NCBI GenBank assembly: GCA_035548515.1
Contig: DASZSW010000001.1
Coordinates: forward strand, 119,215-183,214
Source: DASZQY01 sp035548515
GTDB taxonomy: Bacteria > Pseudomonadota > Alphaproteobacteria > Rhizobiales > Kaistiaceae
Direction: 5' to 3'
DNA: 64,000 nucleotides
Shown piece after piece: positions 34,744-43,600 of this stretch. The notes under the pieces are model-generated. The model saw only the letters and a list, made by a program, of their open reading frames with translations. It was not told the origin of the DNA and made no database searches. Made by a program: the position numbers and the translations under genes. Numbering within the stretch: the stretch's first letter is position 1; the number at the start of each line of letters is the position of its first letter.

Positions 34744-35076
34744 ATGACGCAGGCGCGCACGGCGAAGTTCGCCATCGGTCAGATCGTCCGCCACCGGGTG
34801 TTCCCGTTCCGCGGCGTCGTGTTCGATGTCGATCCGATCTTCGACAACACGGAAGAGTGGTGGCTGGCGATCCCGGAGGACGTGCGTCCTTCCAAGGATC
34901 AGCCCTACTATCACCTGTTCGCCGAGAACGCGGAGAGCGAATATATCGCCTACGTCTCCGAGCAGAACCTGCTGCCCGACGAATCCGGCGAGCCTCTCCG
35001 CCATCCGCAGATCAGCGAATTCTTCGACGGCCGTGACGGCGACCTGTATGTCGCGCGCGATCGCGGATTGAACTGA
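34744..35076 (+). CDS. hspQ: Heat shock protein HspQ
   Basis: This 110-residue cytoplasmic protein belongs to the HspQ/YccV family, known in Escherichia coli as a heat-induced adaptor and specificity factor for Lon protease. The whole fold is recognisable: AKFAIGQIVRHRVFPFRGVVFDVDP, then EEWWLAIPEDVRPSKDQP, YYHLFAENAESEYIAYVSEQNLLPD, and HPQISEFFDGRDGDLY. In alphaproteobacteria relatives it influences DnaA turnover in some species (established only for E. coli-like hosts). It is monocistronic, divergent from the AEC gene, and shares the terminator region at 35089-35110 with ialB. Confidence 0.94.
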   Translation: MTQARTAKFAIGQIVRHRVFPFRGVVFDVDPIFDNTEEWWLAIPEDVRPSKDQPYYHLFAENAESEYIAYVSEQNLLPDESGEPLRHPQISEFFDGRDGDLYVARDRGLN

Positions 35077-35088
35077 CGGAAAGAAAAA

Positions 35089-35110
35089 GCGCGGGCCTCG
35101 CGACCCGCGC
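35089..35110 (-). terminator. Rho-independent terminator for the IalB-family gene
   Basis: GCGCGGG (35089-35095) pairs with CCCGCGC (35104-35110). On the minus strand it is followed directly by TTTTTCTTT, a good T-run, 22 bases past the stop of the leftward gene. Lying between convergent stops, it may also stop hspQ transcripts, though that strand lacks a T-run. Confidence 0.85.
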
Positions 35111-35132
35111 CTCTATCTCCAATCGCCTGACG

Positions 35133-35825
35133 CTAGTTCGCCGGTGCGCCGCTTTCCTGGCGCTGCTTGTCGATCATGCGCTGGGCGGCTGCCTTGGCGG
35201 CATCCTGGAACTGCTTGCTCTTCTCGACCTGCTGGGCGCGTAGCGCGACCGGATCGATGCCCTCGCCGTCGAACGACTTGGCGAAGCCCGAGAGGGACAT
35301 CTTGATCGGAAGCTGCTGGTTGTTGCCGTTGGTCACGACCAGCGCCAGCTCGTTGCCTTTGCGCAGGGCGCCGATGAAATCGTCACCGACCTCGGCCGAA
35401 ATGAAGCAGCCCGGGGGCAGATCCTGGAGCGGCGGGTTGCACTGCATGAACTGCGCGGTGGCCTTCGCCTGGCCATCGACGGCGAGCACGACGCCCGCCG
35501 GAATGATGAAGCCCAACGGCACGAAGCCGCCGATGCCGTATTTGCCCTTGTCGGCCTTCGGCTGAATGCCCAGCGAAGCGCGCACCGAACCGTCCTGGTT
35601 CAGCCACAGCTCCTGCGAGGTATTGCAGATCTGCGTCTTGCCGTCCGGACCGGTGCCGCACGTCTTAGTCCACGGCGTGTTGTCGCCTGCGGCAGGCGCG
35701 GGAGCCGCAGCCGCCGCTGCTGGTGCAGCATCCTCGGCCATCGCCGCGCTGCTCACCAGAAGCGCCAGACCGGCGGCGACGGGTGCGAGCCGGCGCAGCG
35801 CCGAGCCAATTTCAAAATATGCCAT
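35133..35825 (-). CDS. Invasion-associated locus B (IalB) family protein
   Basis: This 230-residue exported protein has a signal peptide (about residues 1-30, LVSSAAMAEDAAP) and an Ala/Pro-rich linker after it. The IalB fold then begins with TPWTKTCGTGPDGKTQICNT and includes QFMQCNPPLQDLPPGCFISAEV, with its four conserved Cys. Bartonella IalB is linked to erythrocyte invasion, but the family is common in free-living Hyphomicrobiales, where no role in virulence is implied. The C-terminal ~40 residues are a charged Gln/Lys-rich helix. It is monocistronic, with a strong terminator. Family call firm, function unknown. Confidence 0.9.
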   Translation of the reverse strand: MAYFEIGSALRRLAPVAAGLALLVSSAAMAEDAAPAAAAAAPAPAAGDNTPWTKTCGTGPDGKTQICNTSQELWLNQDGSVRASLGIQPKADKGKYGIGGFVPLGFIIPAGVVLAVDGQAKATAQFMQCNPPLQDLPPGCFISAEVGDDFIGALRKGNELALVVTNGNNQQLPIKMSLSGFAKSFDGEGIDPVALRAQQVEKSKQFQDAAKAAAQRMIDKQRQESGAPAN

Positions 35826-36109
35826 CGAGCGTCATCCCCACATGGTGCCAGCCGCCTGCCGCGGCTTTGGCAAAACTACCGTCTGCCCTGTTCCGGGCCG
35901 ACGCACCGCGCGCGCCCCGCATTGCCCGCGCTTTGGCCGTCAAATACGGCGGCACGGTGGCCGCTGCGAAGGCATCATTAGCCCGGAGGCCCTTCGATTT
36001 CCAGCGCTTCCGGTGCGCTTCGTCACGCGCCCCCTGCGGCAAACCGTGTGCTAGGTTAATCCAGCGATTTTTCCGCGCTGCCGTCCAGGTATGGGGAAGC
36101 TGAACCATC

Positions 36110-37954
36110 ATGACAGCGATGATTCTTTCGATTGCGCTCCGCCGGCCGCTTGCCGCTGCCATAGCAGCGACGCTAGGGCTCGGCCTCGTGCCGCAGATCG
36201 CGTCCGCCGAACCGTCGAACGGCATCGCCATCATCGGCGATCCGGCGCTGTCCGCGAACTTCGATCACCTGCCCTACGTCAATCCCGACGCCCCCAAGGG
36301 CGGCAAGCTCACTTACGGCGTGGTTGGTACATTCGACTCCCTCAACCCGATGATCGTGCAGGGCGGCACCACGTCGGCGCGCGGGCTCCAGGACCCCGTA
36401 TTCGGCAACCTCGTCTACGAGCCGCTGCTTTATCGCAGCGCCGACGAGCCCTACACGCTCTACGGCCTGATCGCGGAAAAGGTGGAAACGCCGCCCGACC
36501 GCAGCTGGGTCGAGTTCACGATCAACCCGAAGGCGAAATTCTCCGACGGCGTGCCGGTCACCGTCGATGACGTCATCTTCACGATGGAGCTGCTGCGCGA
36601 TCATGGCAACCCCAACTTCAAGGCGCGCTACTCCAAGATCGACAGCGTCGATCGCGTCGGCCAGTACGGCGTGCGCTTCAACATCGCCAAGGCCAAAGAC
36701 CGCGAGCTTCCACTGCTGCTGGGTCTGATGCCGGTGCTGCCCAAGCATGCGATCAACGTCGACACCTTCGAGAAGTCGACGCTGACGCCGATCATCGGCA
36801 CGGGCCCGTACATTCTCAGCGAAGTCCACGCGCCGGACTACACGATCTACAAGCGCAATCCGGACTATTGGGCGAAGGACCTGCCGATCAAGCGCGGCTT
36901 CGACAACTACGACGAGATCCGCATCGACTACTACCGCGACGCCAACACCATGTTCGAGGCGTTCAAAAAGGGCCTCTACGACATCCAGCCGGAAGGCGAT
37001 CCTTCGCAGTGGAACAGCGCTTACGACTTCCCCGCCGTCACCGATGGCAAGGTCATCAAGGAAGTGTTCAAGACCGAGACGCCGAAGGGCATGTCGGGCT
37101 TCGCCTTCAACACACGGCGTCCGATCTTCGCCGACGTGCGCGTACGCCGTGCGCTCGCTGAGCTGCTCGACTTCGACTGGATCAACAAGAACCTCTACTT
37201 CGGCGCCTTCGTGCGCGCCAACGGCTTCTACAACGACTCCGAGTTGTCTTCGGTTGGCGTGCCGGCGAACGACAAGGAGAAGGCGCTACTGGCGCCCTTC
37301 CCCAACGCCGTCGCGCCTGACGTCATGGACGGCACCTACCGCGCCGTGAACGCCAATGTTGCCGGCGGCGATCGCGACATCCTGCGCAAGGTGGTCGACG
37401 AGCTGAAGGCAGCCGGCTGGGAGCTCAAGGGCAACCAGATGGTCAACGCACAGGGCCAGCCCTTCGCCTTCGAGATTCTCGTCACCAACAAGGAAGACGA
37501 GCGCCTCGGTCTCGCCTACCAGCGCGTGCTGGAGCGCATCGGCATCACCGCCACCATCCGCACGGTGGATTCCACCCAGTACCAGCTCCGCCGCAAGACG
37601 TTCGACTTCGACATGGTACGCAATACCTGGAGCGCGTCGCTGTCGCCGGGCAACGAGCAGATCAACCGCTGGAGTCCGTCGGTGGCGAACACCGAGGGAT
37701 CGTTCAACTATCCCGGCGCTAAGGAACCGGCGATCGATGCCCTGATCCAGGCGATGGTCTCCGCGCCGACGCGGGAGGACTACGTCGCCGCGGTGCGCGC
37801 CTTTGACCGCGTGCTCATCTCCGGCTTCTACACCGTGCCGCTGTTCTACCTGCCGGAGCAGTGGATCGCCCGCTGGGACCGCATCCAGCGGCCGGACAAG
37901 ACACCGCTGATGGGCCCCGTACTTTCCACATGGTGGGCGAAGCCGGCCAACTGA
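36110..37954 (+). CDS. Family 5 extracellular solute-binding protein, YejA-like
   Basis: This 614-residue periplasmic receptor for a peptide-type ABC importer has a Sec signal (MTAMILSIALRRPLAAAIAA, cut near IASAE) and no lipobox Cys. Family 5 landmarks are NPDAPKGGKLTYGVVGTFDSLNP, AEKVETPPDRSWVEFTINPKAKFSDGVPVTVDDVIF, GTGPYILSEV and KRNPDYWAKDLPIKRGFDNYDEIRIDYYRD. The last phrase is typical of the YejA branch, which handles microcin C and peptidoglycan or other oligopeptides. Its permeases and ATPase are not nearby, so it is an orphan or works with a distant transporter. It starts after a 284-base divergent gap in which I see no other feature; GGGGAAG lies before the start. The DsbA-like gene follows 16 bases later. 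Confidence 0.9.
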   Translation: MTAMILSIALRRPLAAAIAATLGLGLVPQIASAEPSNGIAIIGDPALSANFDHLPYVNPDAPKGGKLTYGVVGTFDSLNPMIVQGGTTSARGLQDPVFGNLVYEPLLYRSADEPYTLYGLIAEKVETPPDRSWVEFTINPKAKFSDGVPVTVDDVIFTMELLRDHGNPNFKARYSKIDSVDRVGQYGVRFNIAKAKDRELPLLLGLMPVLPKHAINVDTFEKSTLTPIIGTGPYILSEVHAPDYTIYKRNPDYWAKDLPIKRGFDNYDEIRIDYYRDANTMFEAFKKGLYDIQPEGDPSQWNSAYDFPAVTDGKVIKEVFKTETPKGMSGFAFNTRRPIFADVRVRRALAELLDFDWINKNLYFGAFVRANGFYNDSELSSVGVPANDKEKALLAPFPNAVAPDVMDGTYRAVNANVAGGDRDILRKVVDELKAAGWELKGNQMVNAQGQPFAFEILVTNKEDERLGLAYQRVLERIGITATIRTVDSTQYQLRRKTFDFDMVRNTWSASLSPGNEQINRWSPSVANTEGSFNYPGAKEPAIDALIQAMVSAPTREDYVAAVRAFDRVLISGFYTVPLFYLPEQWIARWDRIQRPDKTPLMGPVLSTWWAKPAN

Positions 37955-37970
37955 CCTATATGGCCGCCGC

Positions 37971-38615
37971 ATGACACAGCCCGTCTCCATCGACGTCGTC
38001 TCCGACGTTGTCTGTCCTTGGTGCTACCTCGGCAAGGCACGACTTGAGCACGCCATTGCCGCGCTCCCCGATCTTGCCGTCACGGTACGCTGGCGGCCAT
38101 ACCAGCTCGACCCGACCGTGCCGCCGGAGGGCATGGACCGCGCCGAATACATCGCGAAGAAATTCGGCAGCCTCGATGCGCTCGATGACGCCCACAAGCG
38201 GCTGGCCGACATGGGCGAGGCGGAAGGCATCCACTACGCCTTCGACAGGATCACCCGCTCGCCCAACACCATCAATGCGCACCGCCTTGTGCGCTTCGCG
38301 GGCGAGGCCGGCAACAAGTCCGACGTAGTCACACGCCTGTTCGCAGCGAACTTTACCGAAGGGCGCGACGTCGGCAACCTCGAGACACTGGCCGACATCG
38401 CCGGCGAGGCTGGCATGGATCGTGTCGCCACCCTCGCCCGTCTCCAGGGCGACGAGGGGCGCGCCGAGGTGCTGGCCGAGATCCAGGACGCCTACCGCAT
38501 CGGCGTCAGCGGCGTACCGACCTTCATCCTCGCGCAACGCTACGGCGTTGTCGGCGCGCAGTCGGTCGAGACGCTGACCGACGCGATAAGGCAGGTCGCG
38601 GCGAAGGCGGCTTAG
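37971..38615 (+). CDS. DsbA-family oxidoreductase, FrnE-like
   Basis: This 214-residue thioredoxin-fold protein belongs to the DsbA/FrnE branch. The redox motif C15-P-W-C18 lies in VVSDVVCPWCYLGKARLE, followed by the long helical insert that marks FrnE and hydroxychromene-carboxylate isomerase relatives (FDRITRSPNTINAHRLVRFA), and the cis-Pro loop GVSGVPTFILAQRYGVVGAQ. No signal peptide, so it acts in the cytoplasm, unlike true DsbA. FrnE of Deinococcus is a stress-related disulfide isomerase; some relatives work in polyketide synthesis. It is probably co-transcribed with the YejA-like gene. Confidence 0.9.
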   Translation: MTQPVSIDVVSDVVCPWCYLGKARLEHAIAALPDLAVTVRWRPYQLDPTVPPEGMDRAEYIAKKFGSLDALDDAHKRLADMGEAEGIHYAFDRITRSPNTINAHRLVRFAGEAGNKSDVVTRLFAANFTEGRDVGNLETLADIAGEAGMDRVATLARLQGDEGRAEVLAEIQDAYRIGVSGVPTFILAQRYGVVGAQSVETLTDAIRQVAAKAA

Positions 38616-38641
38616 GGCACGTCTTGCTCACAGAACCTGCT

Positions 38642-38809
38642 CCGCCTCTCCCATAGGGAGAGGGCTTCCGAACTTAGCGAGCGAAGCGAGCTTAGTGAGG
38701 AAGGGTGAGGGGTTCGGCCTCTCCGGATAGACCTATAACCCCTCACCCCATTCGCCTAACTTCGCTTCGCTCAGTAAGGCTCTTGGCCCTCTCCCTATGG
38801 GATAGGCGG
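38642..38809. repeat. Long imperfect inverted repeat filling the intergenic gap
   Basis: Arms 38642-38712 and 38739-38809 (about 71 bases each) are imperfect reverse complements around a 26-base centre. Matching blocks include CCCATAGGGAGAGGG with CCCTCTCCCTATGGG, GAGCGAAGCGA with TTCGCTTCGCTC, and GGGTGAGGGG with CCCCTCACCC. It lies between two convergent genes, so it could also terminate both. The style is that of the dispersed palindromic elements of alphaproteobacteria. Confidence 0.8.
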
Positions 38810-38835
38810 CGCTCATCCTGGAACGTGGCGCGTCG

Positions 38836-40605
38836 CTACGCGATATCCGCGAGCCGCTGCTCCGGCCCATGCAGCCGCGGATCAAACACTGCGACGCGGT
38901 TTCGCCCACCCGCCTTGGCGGCATAGCACGCCGTGTCCGCCTGGTTGACCAGCTCGGTCAGGTGCGGCGAGCGCGCGGTGATGGCAGTGATGCCGACGCT
39001 GGCGCCGATATCGTACGTCTTGCCCTGCCAGGTGAAGCGCACGCCGCCGATCGAGTCGATCACCTGCTGCGCCGCTTTGCGGGCGCCGAGCAGCGAGCAG
39101 TCGGCGAGCAGCAGCGCGAACTCGTCGCCGCCTACGCGGGCGACGAAATCCTGACTGCGGCAGGCGCGGCGAATGGCGTGCGCGATCTGCTGTAGCAGCG
39201 CGTCGCCGGCGGCATGGCCGGCGGTGTCGTTCACGGGCTTGAATCGGTCGAGATCGATGAAGCACAACGCATGCTCGCGCAGCTCATGGCGCGCCTGGTC
39301 GGAGGCGACTGTCAGGGCGCGATCGAACGCCACGCGGTTCGGCAAGCCGGTCAGGCCATCGTGCATGGCGGAGTGGGCCAGCTCCTTCTGCAGGGCACGC
39401 GCATGCGTGATGTCCTGGAAGACAAGCACGGCGCCAAGCAGCTCGCCCTGCGGTGTGCGGATCGGGGCGGCGGAGTCCCGGATGGCCCGCCGTTCGCCCG
39501 ACCGAGAGACCAGCACGGCGTCTTCGTTGAGGTAGTAGAGCTGCTGGCGGCGCAGCGCCTCCTCGACGGGATCCATTGCGGCCTCGCCGGAGACATCGTC
39601 CACGATCACGAAGACGTCACGCGCCTTGCGGCCGATGGCCTCCTCGGAAGCCCAGCCCGTCAGCTGCTCGGCAATCGGGTTCATGAAAATGATGCGGCCT
39701 TCCGCATCGGTGGTGATAACGCCATCGCCGATCGCCTCCAGCGTAATGCGCAGCTTCTCCCGCTCGATCTCCAGCGCGCCCTCGGCTGCCTTCAGAGACG
39801 AGATGTCGGTGTCCGTGCCCATGAAGCGGCTCGGCACGCCTTGCTCGTCCCACTCCACCGGACCCCCGCGGGACAGGATCCACATGTAGTGGCCGTCGCG
39901 ATGGCGTTCGCGATACTCGAAGGCGTTCCGAGGAATCTCGCCGGAATTCTGCTTCAGCACCGTCTCGCGCAGCCGTTCACGGTCGTCGGGATGGACGCGC
40001 GACAGCCACGATTCCACCGCACCGTCCACTTCCTCGTCGGGGTCCATGCCGCGCATCATCTTCCACATGCGCGAATAGAACACCTGTCCGCCACGGCGCA
40101 GGTCGTGGTCCCAGACCCCCTGCCCGGCGCTTTCGAGCGCGTGATTCCAGCGCCGTTCACTCGCCGCCAGCTCCTCCTCGGCGCGCTTCTGCCGATCGAT
40201 GTCGGTCATCTGGACCAGCATGTAGAGCGGCTGGCCGGTGCGCTCGTTGCGCAGCACAGATGCCGACACGAGGCCCCACAGGCTGCTGCCGTCCTTCTTC
40301 AGGTATCGGCGTTCGGCGCGGTACGTCTCGACCTTTCCGGCGGCCAGATCCTCGGCCTGTGCGCGGGCGGCCGCCAGGTCGTCGGTATGCACCAGGGCGG
40401 CGTATTCGAGGCCCACGCATTCTTCCGCGGCATAGCCCAGCATCTCAGCGTAAGCGCGGTTGGCGTAGACGATCTTGCCGTCCGGCCCGATCAGGACCAT
40501 GCCGACGGCCGCGTACTCCATGATGTTCCGCAGCAGAGCTTCGCTGTGGCGGAACTGGAGAAAGTTGATGCCGTTGGGATTCTCGATATTCACGGCGCCG
40601 GACAA
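38836..40605 (-). CDS. Diguanylate cyclase with three PAS-type sensor domains
   Basis: This 589-residue signalling protein would make cyclic di-GMP. PAS 1 covers roughly residues 20-140 (VGMVLIGPDGKIVYANRAYAEMLGY); PAS 2 ~150-275, with the PAC phrase RFMGTDTDISSLK; PAS 3 ~280-410 (ITLEAIGDGVITTDAEGRI). The GGDEF domain has GGDEF intact at residues 492-496 and the inhibitory RxxD site R483-S-Q-D486 five residues before it, so it should be active and feedback-inhibited. No EAL domain and no membrane segment, so it is a cytoplasmic sensor. The first codon is uncertain: TTG 40605 or GTG 40593, neither with a good ribosome site. Confidence 0.93.
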   Translation of the reverse strand: MSGAVNIENPNGINFLQFRHSEALLRNIMEYAAVGMVLIGPDGKIVYANRAYAEMLGYAAEECVGLEYAALVHTDDLAAARAQAEDLAAGKVETYRAERRYLKKDGSSLWGLVSASVLRNERTGQPLYMLVQMTDIDRQKRAEEELAASERRWNHALESAGQGVWDHDLRRGGQVFYSRMWKMMRGMDPDEEVDGAVESWLSRVHPDDRERLRETVLKQNSGEIPRNAFEYRERHRDGHYMWILSRGGPVEWDEQGVPSRFMGTDTDISSLKAAEGALEIEREKLRITLEAIGDGVITTDAEGRIIFMNPIAEQLTGWASEEAIGRKARDVFVIVDDVSGEAAMDPVEEALRRQQLYYLNEDAVLVSRSGERRAIRDSAAPIRTPQGELLGAVLVFQDITHARALQKELAHSAMHDGLTGLPNRVAFDRALTVASDQARHELREHALCFIDLDRFKPVNDTAGHAAGDALLQQIAHAIRRACRSQDFVARVGGDEFALLLADCSLLGARKAAQQVIDSIGGVRFTWQGKTYDIGASVGITAITARSPHLTELVNQADTACYAAKAGGRNRVAVFDPRLHGPEQRLADIA

Positions 40606-40640
40606 TAGGCGGGGCTTCTTAAAACCAATTTTCTAAGCGC

Positions 40641-40655
40641 ATAAGAATTGATTAA
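40641..40655. promoter_or_regulatory. CtrA-like box upstream of the diguanylate cyclase gene
   Basis: ATAA-N7-TTAA differs from the palindromic CtrA consensus TTAA-N7-TTAA at one of eight positions. It sits 36 bases before the cyclase start, in an AT-rich island that stands out from its surroundings. Regulation by CtrA is inferred only from this match. Confidence 0.35.
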
Positions 40656-40671
40656 AACTTTAGCCGTCGCG

Positions 40672-43600
40672 TTAGGCGGCCGCTTTCTCGCCTTCGCCGG
40701 CAAGGCGCGCCAGCACTCCCAGAATCCCTGCAGTTCCCTTCAATCTGCCGGCAACGCCTTCCCAATCGCGTATAAACACAACTGACTGATCGGGACGGAT
40801 GCGCGCGTCTGTCTTGCGGTCACCGATCCATCGGATAAGGCCGGCAGGATTGGGGAAGTTGTTGTCGCGGAAGGCGATGACGGCGCCCTTCGGCCCCACG
40901 TCGACCTTCGCCACATTGGCCTTACGGCACATGTTCTTGATCGTCACGATCTCGAGCAGGTGCACGACTTCGTCCGGCAGCGGACCGAACCGGTCGATCA
41001 ATTCCGCGGCAAACGCCTCGATCGCGGGCTGGTCCTCGAGATCGGCGAGCCGCTTGTAGAGCGACAGGCGAAGCTGCAGGTCGGCGACATACGTCTCGGG
41101 GATCATCACCGCCGTGCCGACCGTGATCTGTGGCGACCACCTGCCCTCGTCCGCGGCGTCCGCGCTGCCGCCGGACTTCAGCGTCGCCACCGCCTCCTCC
41201 AGCATCTGCTGGTAGAGTTCGTAGCCCACTTCCTTGATGTGCCCGGACTGCTCCTCGCCGAGAAGGTTGCCGGCACCGCGCAGGTCGAGGTCGTGGCTCG
41301 CGAGCTGGAAACCGGCGCCCAGCGTATCCAGCGACTGCAGCACCTTCAGCCGCCGCTCCGCCGTCTGCGTCAGCGTGCGATCGGCGGGCACCGTGAACAG
41401 CGCATACGCCCGCTGCTTGGAACGCCCGACACGGCCGCGCAACTGGTAGAGCTGCGCCAGGCCGAACATCTCCGAGCGATGCACGATCAGCGTGTTCGCG
41501 GTCGGGATATCCAGTCCCGACTCCACAATTGACGTCGACAGCAGCACGTCGTACGCGCCGTCGTAAAACGCCGTCATGATGTCTTCGAGCTCGCCCGGCG
41601 CCATCTGCCCGTTGGCGACGGCCACCTTCACCTCCGGCACGTGCTCGGCCAGGAACGCCCGCCGCTCGGCGAGGTCGGAAATGCGCGGGCAGACATAGAA
41701 GCTCTGGCCACCGCGGTAGCGCTCGCGCAGCAGCGCCTCGCGCACGACCAGCGGATCGAACGGCGAGATGAACGTGCGCACCGCCAGCCGGTCGATCGGC
41801 GGCGTGGTGATCAGCGACAATTCGCGCACCCCGGTCAGCGCCAGTTGCAGCGTGCGCGGGATGGGCGTCGCCGAGAGCGTGAGCACGTGCACGTCCTCCT
41901 TCAGCTCCTTCAGCCGCTCCTTGTGCTTGACGCCGAAATGCTGCTCCTCGTCGACGATCAGCAGCCCGAGGTCACGGAAGTTGATGGCCTTGCCGAGCAG
42001 AGCGTGCGTGCCCACGGCAATGTCGATCGAGCCGTCGGCGACACCGGCCTTGGCGGCGGCGAGGTCCTTCGTGCTCACCAGCCGCGAGGCCTGCGCTACC
42101 TTCACCGGCAGGCCGGCGAAGCGTGTCGAGAATGTCTTGAAGTGCTGCCGGGCCAGCAGCGTCGTCGGCACGATCACCGCCACCTGCTTGCCCGACATTA
42201 CCGCCACGAACGCGGCGCGAAGCGCCACCTCGGTCTTGCCGAAGCCGACGTCGCCGCACACCAGCCGGTCCATCGGACGGCCGGCGGCGAGATCGCCGAG
42301 CGTCGTGTCGATGGCGGTCTGCTGGTCCTCGGTCTCTTCGTAGGGAAAGCGCGCGGAGAATTCGTCGTAGGCGCCCTCGGGCGGCGTCATCACAGGCGCC
42401 TCCTTGGTCAGCCGCGCCGCCGCCACCTTGATCAGCGCCGCCGCCATCTCGCGGAGGCGCTTTTTCATCCGCGCCTTGCGCTGCTGCCAGGCGACGCCGC
42501 CGAGCTTGTCGAGTTGCACGCCGGCATCTTCGTTGCCATAGCGCGACAGCAGCTCGATGTTCTCGACGGGCAGATAGACGCGATCGCCGCCGGCGTAGAG
42601 CAGCTCGAGGCAATCGTGCGGCGCGCCCAGCGCCTCGATCGTCTTCAGCCCGTTGAAGCGGGCGATGCCGTGGTCGATGTGGACGACGAGATCGCCCGGC
42701 GCCAGCGCCGTGACGTCGGCGAGGAAATTCGCGGCGCGCCGCTTCTGGTGCGGCCGCACCAGGCGATCGCCGAGCACATCCTGCTCGCCGATGATGGCGA
42801 TGTCGGCGGTCTCGAACCCGGCCTCCAGCCCCATGACGCCGAGGGCGACCACATCCGCGTCGAGCTTCATCGCTTCCGGCCAGCTCGCGACCGGTTTGAG
42901 CTTCGTCAGCCCGTGGTCGACCAGCACCTGGCCCATGCGGTCGCGGGAGCCCTCGCTCCAGCACGCGACCACGACGCGCTTGCCCGCGCCGATCAGGGCG
43001 GTGCTATGCGCGATCACCGCGTCGAACACGTTGGCGTTCTCGTCGCCACGTTCGGCGGCGAACGTGCGGCCGTGGCGCCCGCCGAAATCAACGACCCGTG
43101 GTCCTTCCGGCTGTGCGAACGGTGTGACCCGCAGCGCGTCACGCGAACGGACCGCCGCGTTCCACTCCTGCTTGGTCAGGTAAAGCCCGTCCGGCGGGAG
43201 CGGCTTGTACGGCGCTCCGCCGCCCGTCAGCCCGCCCTCCAGCGCCGCCACGCGCGCGTCGTAGTGATCCTTGATCTGGTCGAAGCGCTCGCCGGCGGCC
43301 TCGTCGACCAGATTGTCGAGCACGATCCGCGCATCGCCGACATGATCGAACAGCGTCGCCATCGTCTCGGCAAACAGCGGCAGCCAATGCTCCATGCCGA
43401 CATAGCGCCGGCCTTCGCTCACCGTGTGGTAGAGTAGGTCGTCGCGGTCGGCCGCGCCGAACAGCGCGAGGTAGCGCTCGCGGAACCGCGCGATGGTATC
43501 CGGTGCAAGCGTCATCTCGCCGACCGGCACGAGATCGATGCGTTCACGCTTGTCGACCGTGCGCTGGGTGTCCGCATCAAAGGTGCGGATCGATTCCAGC

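Noticed and set aside
35826..36109. Possible RNA gene or riboswitch in the 284-base divergent gap
   Set aside because: No stable conserved structure or known motif was recognisable by eye.
41641..43437. Long plus-strand open frame of about 598 codons opposite mfd
   Set aside because: It lies wholly antisense to the certain Mfd gene, has low-complexity Arg/Gly/Asp-rich translation, and is a by-product of high GC.
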